Shown here piece by piece: positions 15,005 to 22,485 of a stretch of 35,035 bases of DNA. Numbering within the stretch: position 1 is the stretch's first letter; the number at the start of each line of letters is the position of its first letter. Source of the stretch: Porphyrobacter sp. Lineage in GTDB: Bacteria; Pseudomonadota; Alphaproteobacteria; Sphingomonadales; Sphingomonadaceae. The position numbers and the translations under genes were made by a program. Under the pieces are notes generated by a model. It did no database searches. It saw nothing but the letters and a program-made list of their open reading frames with translations, and had not been told where the DNA came from. Location of the stretch: the NCBI GenBank assembly GCA_013911835.1, contig JACESM010000006.1, positions 1 through 35,035 on the forward strand, written 5' to 3'.

Positions 15005-16291
15005 ATGAAAACCCACGAGCAGTTGCGCGAATTGCGGCACTATGGTCCTGACCGGATGAGAGGCACGACGTTCGCCGTCGACGCCAAGTTGGCCGATGAG
15101 CTGCCCGCGCTCTCGCTACCGACCATGAGCCAAGCAGCGCGTGAAGCGTTTCGGGCGGTGCTGGCCTACGAGGCTCCTCCGGCAAACGGATCGGTCCGCG
15201 ATACGCTCGCGCTGATCGAGGCGCGCGGTTACACGGTGCATTCCTGCGACTGGATTCCGGACTTCCGCTGGTTCTATGCCGGCGATCACCCGGCTATATA
15301 CCAACCCTGGAGCGATTACCTTTCCGAACGCGGTTTCACGCGCTTCCATCGGGGAAACACGCTGACGCCCGACAATTGCCGGCATTTCGCACCGCGTGAA
15401 CGAGCAGGTGCCTTTAAAGAGCTCGTTCTCCGTGACGATCCCCACAGGCTCGCATGCGCCAAGGCGATTCTCGTTTCCCAGCCGGCGGGGTTGCGTGCGA
15501 AGTTGCTGAATGAAGTCCATGCCAGAGGCGCGTTCGACGGGCTCTACCCCTGGCAAGTCCGGTTCATTCGCGAGTTTCTGGACGACAAGGCGGCCAATGT
15601 CCGCAATACCGCTAAGGCGCTGCTCGACCGGGGCAGCGGCCGAGTGAGCGAGAAGGCGTACGCCGAGGTCATCGCGAACCATCTGATGGTGTCAGAAGAC
15701 ATCGTAACCTTCCGCCAACCTCCAGAATCGCATACCTTCCTGTTCACGGAGTTCCTGTGCACTTCGTTTGTCAGCCTCGCTGAAACGCTCGGGTTGTCAC
15801 CGCAACAATTGGCTGAGCGCGCAGACATCACGGGACTGGGACCGAACTTCATGCAGCTGGCCAACAACTCGGACAGTCACGACGTATGGCATATTCTGGC
15901 GCGGCGGGCACTGGATCAGGGCATCGGCGCCGAGTCCCTCTACATCGGGTGGTTCAGGGATGCCGACCCCGATTTGTGGCGTCGCGGTCTCGAGGCGACC
16001 AAGGCCTCACCCTATGTGAACCGTGTCCAGGAATTCCTAGGCGAGAAGACTGGCACGATGTCGGCTGCGGAAATGCTGGCGTGGCGAGAATTCGAGACCA
16101 TGCGGCTCTCGGTGATCAGGGAAAAGGAAGAGGGGAAACTTCCGGTCAACATCCAGTACGACCCGCTGCGCTACCTCGGCAAAGTCGTTGATAAGGAGGC
16201 TGCGCAGATCATTCTCGACGAAGCCACAACGCTGGGCATGAGCCCGGACAATCCGCGCCTGACCATGGTGAAGCTCAATCTTGCGCTTTGA
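15005..16291 (+). CDS. Orphan conserved-looking protein of unknown function
   Basis: I do not recognise a family for this 428-residue soluble protein. It has no signal peptide or membrane helix. Residues around 110-205 contain tryptophan-rich and helical stretches, including DDKAANVRNTAKALLDRG, which resembles one HEAT-type helical repeat; a later part, from ADITGLGPNFMQLANNSDSHDVWHIL, is distinctive but matches no catalytic motif I know. The start at 15005 has AAGAAGGAG about 10 nt upstream. It stands alone, with somewhat lower GC than its neighbours, and is bracketed by two copies of a dispersed repeat (14744 and 16315), which suggests insertion as a cassette. DUF5691-like helical proteins are one possible relation, at low confidence. 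Confidence 0.72.
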   Translation: MKTHEQLRELRHYGPDRMRGTTFAVDAKLADELPALSLPTMSQAAREAFRAVLAYEAPPANGSVRDTLALIEARGYTVHSCDWIPDFRWFYAGDHPAIYQPWSDYLSERGFTRFHRGNTLTPDNCRHFAPRERAGAFKELVLRDDPHRLACAKAILVSQPAGLRAKLLNEVHARGAFDGLYPWQVRFIREFLDDKAANVRNTAKALLDRGSGRVSEKAYAEVIANHLMVSEDIVTFRQPPESHTFLFTEFLCTSFVSLAETLGLSPQQLAERADITGLGPNFMQLANNSDSHDVWHILARRALDQGIGAESLYIGWFRDADPDLWRRGLEATKASPYVNRVQEFLGEKTGTMSAAEMLAWREFETMRLSVIREKEEGKLPVNIQYDPLRYLGKVVDKEAAQIILDEATTLGMSPDNPRLTMVKLNLAL

Positions 16292-16314
16292 GTGTCCGCA
16301 GGCATGGCAGCTTC

Positions 16315-16369
16315 GGGGTCGCTTCCCGAACGGCACGTTTTTTCTGCTCTGTCACGAAAGCCGCCATGC
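16315..16369. repeat. Dispersed intergenic repeat, copy C (55 nt)
   Basis: It begins GGGGTCGCTTCCCGAACGGC and ends CGAAAGCCGCCATGC, the same ends as copy B at the same distance. It lies between the stop codon of the orphan gene and the end of the convergent glutathione S-transferase gene. Confidence 0.55.
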
Positions 16370-16379
16370 CAGCCGCGCC

Positions 16380-17027
16380 CTATTCGGCCTGCTTCCAGAT
16401 CGCCGCACACGGCCGCTGGTTGTGCGTGGCGACGAAGCGCACAAGGTTGTCGGTGCCTTGCGGTAGCTTCCACCCCACCGTGAAGCCGAAATTGGCGAAG
16501 GCGAAGATCAGCAGGTCGGCAAAGGTGAAGCGGCCGAGCGCGATGTTGTCCTTCTCGCCGAGGTAGCCGTCGAACAGCCGCCACTTCTCGTCCGCGAGTC
16601 CCGAGAGTTCCGCCCCCGCTCCGGTCGAGACGACGCTCATGCGCGGCTCGAACATCGGGCGGCCCGCGCCGGCGCGGAAGCCCATCGTCATCGGCACCAC
16701 CACCTCCTGATCGAACAGGCGCGCCCATTTCCTCACCGTCGCCCGCTCCACCGCGGTCTCGCCGAACAGGTTGGGGGAGGGGTGCAGCTCCTCGAGATAT
16801 TCGCAGATCGGCCAGCTTTCGGTGAGGCAGGTGCCGTCCTCCAGCTCGAGCGTCGGGGTGGTGCCTTGCGGGTTCCTCGCCATGTAGCCCGCGTCCTGCC
16901 GGTTCTGCCCGGTGATGATGTCGTAATGCACGCGGGCGAAATCGCGGCCCTCCTCGAGGCCCTTCTCGATCATGAACATCCGCACCAGGCGGGGGTTGGG
17001 GCCAAGGCTGGAATGGAGCGTGATCAT
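16380..17027 (-). CDS. Glutathione S-transferase family protein
   Basis: The 215-residue protein has the GST layout. An N-terminal thioredoxin-like half runs from MITLHSSLGPNPRLVRM, with the cis-proline segment GTTPTLELEDG and the glutathione-binding LTESWPICEYLEE. An all-helical second half contains the family's N-capping region (FTFADLLIFAFANF). It probably conjugates or reduces small molecules with glutathione in the cytoplasm; the substrate is unknown. The putative active residue near the start would be a serine (HSSLGPNP). The start has a GGGAG-type site upstream. It is divergent from the PH-domain gene at 17162. Confidence 0.88.
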   Translation of the reverse strand: MITLHSSLGPNPRLVRMFMIEKGLEEGRDFARVHYDIITGQNRQDAGYMARNPQGTTPTLELEDGTCLTESWPICEYLEELHPSPNLFGETAVERATVRKWARLFDQEVVVPMTMGFRAGAGRPMFEPRMSVVSTGAGAELSGLADEKWRLFDGYLGEKDNIALGRFTFADLLIFAFANFGFTVGWKLPQGTDNLVRFVATHNQRPCAAIWKQAE

Positions 17028-17161
17028 GAGGTTCTCTCTCCCGGAGTGGACGTTCGGGCGTTCTAGGAGGCCGAGCCCCGCGCGTCGCCCTCCTAAATGC
17101 GCTAGGAAAGGGGCGGAAAAGCGGCTTGCGCGCGGCGGCTGTATTGCGCAGATAAGGCACC

Positions 17162-17668
17162 ATGGACCAGACGCCCCTGCCCCAGCCGCCCGGCGATGAT
17201 GACGCGCTGACGAAGCTCCACCCCAACTATTCGCATGTCCTGCGCGTGCAGGCGACGCTGTCGTCGATCCCGTTCCTGGTCGGCGCGCTGGTGCTGGAGA
17301 CCGCCGTCAAGGGCGAGGGCCTGTTCCCGAGCGGCATCATCGCCGGCCCCGTGCTGCTGATCGCGCTGGCGCTGATCATCCGCATTCCCCAGACCCGTTA
17401 CAACGCCCGCGGCTACCAGATCGGCGCCGACCGGCTGCGCGTGGTGCGCGGTCTGATGTTCCGTTCCGACACGGTCGTGCCCTTCGGCCGGGTGCAGCAT
17501 ATCGACGTCGCGCAGGGCCCGCTCGAGCGGTTCTTCGGCATCGCCACGCTGACGCTCCACACCGCGGGCAACCACAATGCCAGCGTCTCCCTGCCGGGCC
17601 TCGGCGAGGCGCTGGCGCGCGAGATGCGCGAGGAGATCCGCGCGCATATCCGCCGCGAGACCATGTGA
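17162..17668 (+). CDS. Membrane PH-domain protein, YdbS-like
   Basis: The 168-residue protein has two adjacent transmembrane segments (about residues 36-52 and 60-77), followed by a bacterial PH domain (bPH2, formerly DUF304) with the typical RLRVVRGLMFRSDTVVPFGRVQHIDVAQGPLERFFGIATLTLHTAG pattern. In Bacillus, YdbS and YdbT form a pair that protects against certain bacteriocins; elsewhere their role is poorly known. The gene is followed after 10 nt by a second, larger protein of the same family, so the pair is an operon. The ATG at 17162 has AAGG 4 nt upstream. Confidence 0.85.
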   Translation: MDQTPLPQPPGDDDALTKLHPNYSHVLRVQATLSSIPFLVGALVLETAVKGEGLFPSGIIAGPVLLIALALIIRIPQTRYNARGYQIGADRLRVVRGLMFRSDTVVPFGRVQHIDVAQGPLERFFGIATLTLHTAGNHNASVSLPGLGEALAREMREEIRAHIRRETM

Positions 17669-17678
17669 GGCCCCGGGC

Positions 17679-19232
17679 ATGAGCGACACCCGCCGCACCG
17701 CGCCGCTCGGCGTCGTCATCGGCGCGCTCGGGGCGATCCGCAGCGCGGTGATCCCGGCCATCGCCATCGCCTTTTCCGGCATCGGCGGTGGCGGGCGGTT
17801 CCTCGTCGCGCTGGGCGTTGGCCTCGCGGCGTTCGCGATCGGCGTGGCGACGAGCTATATCGGCTGGCGGCGGCTGACCTACACCATTTCCGAGACCGAC
17901 ATCCGGGTCGAGAGCGGTATCGTCAGCCGCGCCGCGCGCTCGGTGCCATTCGAGCGCATTCAAGATGTGAGCCTCGAAGCCAAGCCGCTGCCGCGCCTGC
18001 TGGGGCTGGTGGCGGTCAAGTTCGAGACCGGGGCGGGCGGGGCGGATGACATGGCGCTCCAGTACCTCACCGCCGCCGAGGGCGAGGCGCTGCGCCAGCT
18101 GGTGCGCGAGCGGCGCGAGGACGAGGCGGCAGCCGAGGGTGCCGCCGCCGCAGACCCCGCCATGCCTGCTCGCACCGTTGACGAGGCAGGCGAGGTGCTG
18201 TTCGCGATGGCACCTGGGCGGCTCCTGACCTTCGGCCTGTTCGAATTCTCGCTCGCGGTCTTCGCGGTGCTCGGCGGCGCGCTGCAATATCTCGACAATG
18301 TCACCGATATCGACGTCTGGTACGGCTGGCTCAAGGAACAGGGCAGCACGGTCGCCACGCTCGGTCGCGAGGCGCAAGTCTTCGGCGCGGTGGCCGGGAT
18401 CATCGGCTTGCTGGTCGTCGGCTCGGTGACCGGGGTGGTGCGCACGGCCTTGCGCGATTGGGGCTTCACCCTGACCCGCTCGGCACGCGGCTTCCGGCGC
18501 CAGCGCGGGCTCTTCACCCGCACCGATGTGGTCATGCCCGCCCACCGCGTGCAGGGGCTGGTGATCGGCACCGGCATGGTGCGCTACCGCTTCGGCTGGC
18601 ATTCGCTGCGCTTCGTCAGCCTCGCGCAGGACGACAAGGAGCAGAGCCACGTCGTCGCGCCCTTCGCGACCATGGAGGAGATCGCGCCGATCGTCGCGGC
18701 ATCCGGCTTCCGCCTGCCGGGCGAGGCCACCCGCTGGCAGCGCGCCAGCACCCGCCACCGCACCGATCTGGCGATCCGCGATGCGGCGATTTTCGCGGCT
18801 GCGGCGATCGCGACCGCTATCCTTGCGCCTCCGGGCCTGTTCCTGATCCCGCTTGGCCTCGCGGTGCTGGCGGTGGGGGCTAACCTCTATGCCTGGGAGT
18901 TCCGCCGCCACGCGATCGACGACAAGCAGGTCTATGCCAGCCACGGCTTCCTCTCGCCCCGGCAGGAAATCGCGACGCGGCTGAAGCTGCATTCGGTCGA
19001 GATCGCGCAGGGGCCGGTCGCGCGCTTCAGAGGCTATGCGACGGTGCACTTGGGGCTCGCCGGGGGCAGCTTCGCGATGCGCGGCGTGCCGATCGAGGAC
19101 GCGCGCGCGCTTCGTGCGCAGGTGATGGAGACGATCACCGCGACCGATTACTCGCGGCTTGATGCCCCGCCTGCTCCTCAGGCCTTGAGCGCGGCCCAGT
19201 CAGGGTTCTCGGAAAACTTCCTCGCCACGTAA
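17679..19232 (+). CDS. Membrane protein with repeated PH domains, YdbT-like
   Basis: This 517-residue partner of the preceding gene contains pairs of transmembrane helices, each followed by a bPH2 domain: the first near VESGIVSRAARSVPFERIQDV, the second near RQRGLFTRTDVVMPAHRVQGL, the third near SHGFLSPRQEIATRLKLHSVE. This matches YdbT. The start at 17679 follows the upstream stop by 10 nt; the ORF track begins inside the upstream gene. Its 3' end overlaps the convergent GNAT gene by about 55 nt. The function is probably in the membrane or envelope, with no substrate visible. Confidence 0.86.
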   Translation: MSDTRRTAPLGVVIGALGAIRSAVIPAIAIAFSGIGGGGRFLVALGVGLAAFAIGVATSYIGWRRLTYTISETDIRVESGIVSRAARSVPFERIQDVSLEAKPLPRLLGLVAVKFETGAGGADDMALQYLTAAEGEALRQLVRERREDEAAAEGAAAADPAMPARTVDEAGEVLFAMAPGRLLTFGLFEFSLAVFAVLGGALQYLDNVTDIDVWYGWLKEQGSTVATLGREAQVFGAVAGIIGLLVVGSVTGVVRTALRDWGFTLTRSARGFRRQRGLFTRTDVVMPAHRVQGLVIGTGMVRYRFGWHSLRFVSLAQDDKEQSHVVAPFATMEEIAPIVAASGFRLPGEATRWQRASTRHRTDLAIRDAAIFAAAAIATAILAPPGLFLIPLGLAVLAVGANLYAWEFRRHAIDDKQVYASHGFLSPRQEIATRLKLHSVEIAQGPVARFRGYATVHLGLAGGSFAMRGVPIEDARALRAQVMETITATDYSRLDAPPAPQALSAAQSGFSENFLAT

Positions 19233-19495
19233 GAGCAATCGGGGCGGATCAGGAAGCCCTGCCGCTCGGCGTCCTCGACCAGCCGATCCACCAGCGCGCC
19301 TGCCACGCCGCGCCCGCCGATGGCGCGCGGGACGATGGTGTGCGCGGCGATGCGGATCTCCTTGCCATCGCGGCTGCCACCCGGCTCCCATTCGAGATAG
19401 CCTTCTTCCGGCGACCCCTCGACCACCGCGACATAGCGGCCGCCCTGGCCTGCGACATGATGGGTTATTGTCGGCTTTGCGCTTTCTTCGTCCAT
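19178..19495 (-). CDS. Small GNAT-fold N-acetyltransferase (YjdJ/CG type)
   Basis: The 105-residue protein is a minimal GNAT domain of the YidJ/YjdJ type. It has a beta strand with GYLEWEP, then IAAHTIVPRAIGGRGVAGALVDRLVEDAERQG carrying the acetyl-CoA pyrophosphate-binding loop (here IGGRGVAG), then the cysteine-containing strand FLIRPDCSYVARKF. Such proteins are about 90-110 residues long and their substrates are mostly unknown. It overlaps the tail of the YdbT-like gene on the opposite strand and is divergent from the aldolase gene at 19549. Confidence 0.86.
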   Translation of the reverse strand: MDEESAKPTITHHVAGQGGRYVAVVEGSPEEGYLEWEPGGSRDGKEIRIAAHTIVPRAIGGRGVAGALVDRLVEDAERQGFLIRPDCSYVARKFSENPDWAALKA

Positions 19496-19548
19496 CGGTT
19501 GCTCCTCCGGCTTGCCACGCCCGAATGTAAGGTTAAGGGCGTGCCGAA

Positions 19549-20568
19549 ATGACCCTCGCCAAACCCTTCCTGTCCGACAATGCCGCTGCCGTCCACCCCA
19601 AGCTGTGGGAGGCGATGCGCGCTGCCGACCAGCCGGACAACCCGTACGACGGGGACCGCCTCTCGGCCGAGCTCGACGCCCGCTTCACCGCGCTGTTCGG
19701 GCGCGAATGCGCCGCGCTGTGGGTGGCCACCGGAACTGCGGCGAACTGCCTGGCGCTGGGCACTATGGTCCAGCCCCATGGCGGGGTGGTGTGCCACCGC
19801 GAGGCGCATATCGAGGTCGACGAGGGCGGCGCGCCCGGCTTCTTCCTCCACGGCGCCAAGCTGATGCTGGCAGAAGGTGAGGGCGCGAAGCTGACCCCCG
19901 CCGATATCGCCGCGCTGGTCGACCCGATCCGCAATGATGTTCATCAGGTGCAGCCCCACGCCATTGCGATCACGCAGGCCTCGGAATATGGCCGCGGCTA
20001 CAGCCCCGCCGAGCTGGCGGCGCTAGGCGACTTTGCGAAGGAGCGCCGCCTCGGCCTCCACATGGACGGGGCGCGCTTCGCCAATGCGGCGGCCTTCCTC
20101 GGCGGCTCGGCGGCGGAGGCGGCGCGGGCGGCGAGCGGCCCGGTGGACAGCCTCGCCTTCGGCTTCATCAAAAACGGCGGCATGGGCGCCGAGGCGGTGG
20201 TGCTGTTCGATCCCGAGCGCGCGATGGAAGTGCGCTACCGCCGCAAGCGCGCCGGGCACCTGCAATGCAAGGGGCGCTATCTCGCCGCACAGATCCTCGC
20301 GATGCTGGACGGCGACCTGTGGCACGCCAATGCCGCGCATGCCAATGCCGCCGCGCAGGAAGTGGCCGCAGGCTGCGCCGACCGGCTGCTCCACCCGGTC
20401 GAGGCCAACGAGCTGTTCGTGCGCCTGACTGCGGCGGAGCGTGAGGCGCTTCGCGCGCAGGACTTCGCCTTCTACGACTGGGGCGCCGATAGCGCGCGCT
20501 TCGTCACCGCCTGGAACACCCGTCCCGAGGATGCCGCCGCGCTCGGCAAGGCGATTGCCGCGCTATGA
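19549..20568 (+). CDS. ltaE: Low-specificity L-threonine aldolase (PLP enzyme)
   Basis: Threonine aldolase splits L-threonine (and allo-threonine) into glycine and acetaldehyde with pyridoxal phosphate. The 339-residue protein shows the FLSDNAAAVHPKLWEAM start, PLP-site elements TGTAANCLAL and CHREAHIEVDE (H83 stacking), HMDGARFANA (D173) and the Schiff-base lysine K208 in FGFIKNGGMGAEA. The sequence around the lysine differs from the common S-K-G pattern but matches a bacterial subgroup. Its stop overlaps the following exporter gene in ATGA, so glycine/threonine breakdown and export may be coupled. Confidence 0.88.
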   Translation: MTLAKPFLSDNAAAVHPKLWEAMRAADQPDNPYDGDRLSAELDARFTALFGRECAALWVATGTAANCLALGTMVQPHGGVVCHREAHIEVDEGGAPGFFLHGAKLMLAEGEGAKLTPADIAALVDPIRNDVHQVQPHAIAITQASEYGRGYSPAELAALGDFAKERRLGLHMDGARFANAAAFLGGSAAEAARAASGPVDSLAFGFIKNGGMGAEAVVLFDPERAMEVRYRRKRAGHLQCKGRYLAAQILAMLDGDLWHANAAHANAAAQEVAAGCADRLLHPVEANELFVRLTAAEREALRAQDFAFYDWGADSARFVTAWNTRPEDAAALGKAIAAL

Positions 20569-21518
20569 CCCTCGCGCCGCCGCCTGCGCCCGCGATGCTG
20601 AGCCCGCGGGTGCTGGTTCCGTTCATGCTGACCGGTACGATCTGGGGCTCGACCTGGTTCGTCATCACCGGACAGATCGCGGGCGTGCCCGCCGCATGGG
20701 GCGTGTTCTACCGCTTCATGCTGGCCACCCCGGCGCTGTTCGCCCTCGCGCTGGCGATGGGCAACCGGCTGAGGCTGTCGCGGACCGAGCACGTTCTCGC
20801 GCTCGGGGTCGGGATCGCGCAGTTCTCGGGCAACTTCCTGTTCGTCTACCATTCCGAGCAGCACATCACCTCCGGCATCGTCGCGGTGATGTTCGCGCTG
20901 CTGATGGTGCCCAACGCGATCTTCGCGCGGGTGTTCATCGGCGAGCGGGTGCAGGGCGGCTTCATCGGCGGGAGCCTGGTCGCCATCGCGGGGGTTTCGC
21001 TGCTGCTGGTGCATGAATGGAACGCGGCCCCGCTCGGCGGCGACGTGGCGCTGGGCATCGTGCTCGCCATCGGCGGGATGCTTGCCGCCTCGATCGCCAA
21101 CGTGGTGCAGGCCAACCCCACCGGGCGCAAGGTGCCGATGGTGAGCCTGCTCGCCTGGGCGATGCTTTACGGCACGATTTTCGATTTCGGCTTTGCCCTG
21201 CTGACCGCCGGCCCGCCGCAGGTGCCGACAGCGTGGCAGTTCTGGGCGGGGACGGCCTATCTCGCGATCATCGGTTCGGTGGTGACCTTCCCGCTGCATT
21301 ACAATCTGGTACGCGAGATCGGCGCGGGGCGGACCGCCTATAACGGTATCGTCACCGTGTGCGTGGCGATGCTGCTCTCGACCCTGTTCGAGGACTTTCG
21401 CTGGGACCTGCTCTCGGCGAGCGGGATGGCGCTGGCGCTGCTCGGCATGGGCCTGGCATTGCGGGCGCGGCGGGTGAAGGCGGTGCAGGTGCAGCAGTCG
21501 GGCGCGCTGCGGCGGTAG
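20565..21518 (+). CDS. DMT-superfamily (EamA) transporter
   Basis: The 317-residue inner-membrane protein has about ten hydrophobic helices in two EamA halves. The first opens with TGTIWGSTWFVITGQIAGVPAAWGVFYRF and the second with VALGIVLAIGGMLAASIANVVQ. Members export amino acids and other small metabolites. Because it is translationally coupled to threonine aldolase by a 4-bp overlap, an amino-acid or related substrate is plausible but unproven. A REP-like repeat follows the stop codon. Confidence 0.88.
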   Translation: MTLAPPPAPAMLSPRVLVPFMLTGTIWGSTWFVITGQIAGVPAAWGVFYRFMLATPALFALALAMGNRLRLSRTEHVLALGVGIAQFSGNFLFVYHSEQHITSGIVAVMFALLMVPNAIFARVFIGERVQGGFIGGSLVAIAGVSLLLVHEWNAAPLGGDVALGIVLAIGGMLAASIANVVQANPTGRKVPMVSLLAWAMLYGTIFDFGFALLTAGPPQVPTAWQFWAGTAYLAIIGSVVTFPLHYNLVREIGAGRTAYNGIVTVCVAMLLSTLFEDFRWDLLSASGMALALLGMGLALRARRVKAVQVQQSGALRR

Positions 21519-21528
21519 GCCCTGCGTT

Positions 21529-21639
21529 CGTCATCGCGAGCGAAGCTGGCCGTAGGCCTACCAATCCGTCGACTGCGGTCGCCCACAGCGGAACGGGCGT
21601 TCCATGGATTGCCGCGTCGCTTCGCTCCGCGCGATGACG
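21529..21639. repeat. REP-like palindromic intergenic repeat
   Basis: The left arm CGTCATCGCGAGCGAAGC and the right arm GCTTCGCTCCGCGCGATGACG are near-perfect inverted repeats around an 85-nt centre. This CGTCAT...GCGAGCGAAGC form is a common dispersed element of sphingomonads. It lies between two convergent genes and can fold into a long stem that may also block transcription. Confidence 0.7.
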
Positions 21640-21641
21640 AG

Positions 21642-22433
21642 CTAGAGAAGTCCTGCCAACCCTTCCACATAGGTAGGGTACTTTGGCGACCACCCCAGCA
21701 CGCGCCTTGCCTTGCCGTTGGCGACGCGGCGGTTCTCCATGTAGAAGCCGCGCGCCATTTGGGAGAGGTTCGCTTCCTCGAGTGTCTCCATCGGCGGCAG
21801 CGGCAGGCCGAGCAACCGGCAGGCATGTTCGGTGACTTCATTGCCGCTGCACGGGTAGTCGTCGCCGAGGTTGTAGGCCCCGCTCGGCGCATCCCCGACC
21901 AGCGCGGCGACCACCCCGCTGGCGATATCCTCGACATGCACGCGGCTGAAGACCTGCCCCGGCACGTCGATCCGCCGCGCCTTGCCCTCCTTCACCCGGT
22001 CAAGTGCCGAGCGGCCCGGGCCATAGATCCCCGGCAGGCGGAACACCCGTGCGCCCATGGTCAGCCATGCGAGGTCGGCCTCGGCCCGCGCATTGCGACG
22101 GCCTTCCCCACTTTGCGCGATGGTCGGCGTGGTCTCGTCCACCCATGCGCCTGCGCGGTCGCCATAGACGCCGGTGGAGGAGAGGTAGAACAGCGCCTTG
22201 CCTTGCAGAGCCTCGCCATAGGCCTCCAGCACCGGGTCGCCGCCTGCTCGCTCCGGCGGCACCGAGGAGAGGATGTGGCTCGCCGCGCCCAGCGCCGCCA
22301 GCACCGCCTCGCGGTCGGCGAAGGCGAGGTCGCCCGCGCTCCCGGTCGCGCGCACCTGCCAGCCCTGCGCCTGCATGGCGATGGCGATGCGCCCGGCGGT
22401 GTAGCCGAGACCGAAGATCAGCAATTGTCCCAT
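21642..22433 (-). CDS. NAD(P)-binding SDR-type epimerase/dehydratase (YeeZ-like)
   Basis: The 263-residue cytoplasmic protein has a Rossmann fold with an atypical nucleotide-binding loop (LIFGLGYTAGRIA), the FYLSSTGVYGDRAGAWVDE strand carrying the catalytic serine and tyrosine region, and RLPGIYGPGRSALDR, as in extended SDR proteins of the YeeZ type. The reaction is unknown; nucleoside-diphosphate-sugar modification is the usual guess for the superfamily. It is divergent from the pepN gene with about 52 bp between the starts. Confidence 0.85.
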   Translation of the reverse strand: MGQLLIFGLGYTAGRIAIAMQAQGWQVRATGSAGDLAFADREAVLAALGAASHILSSVPPERAGGDPVLEAYGEALQGKALFYLSSTGVYGDRAGAWVDETTPTIAQSGEGRRNARAEADLAWLTMGARVFRLPGIYGPGRSALDRVKEGKARRIDVPGQVFSRVHVEDIASGVVAALVGDAPSGAYNLGDDYPCSGNEVTEHACRLLGLPLPPMETLEEANLSQMARGFYMENRRVANGKARRVLGWSPKYPTYVEGLAGLL

Positions 22434-22485
22434 AAGAGCAACCTAATGATTGGCCCCGCGCCCAATACAACCTAAATCGGGCCGC

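Noticed and set aside
14719-15051. 110-codon ORF upstream of the orphan gene
   Set aside because: It crosses repeat copy B and overlaps the better-supported 15005 gene in another frame.
17376-19049. 557-codon minus-strand ORF opposite the YdbS/YdbT-like genes
   Set aside because: It is rich in Arg, Gln and Asp-His repeats typical of the antisense of GC-rich genes, and both plus-strand genes beneath it are clear family members.
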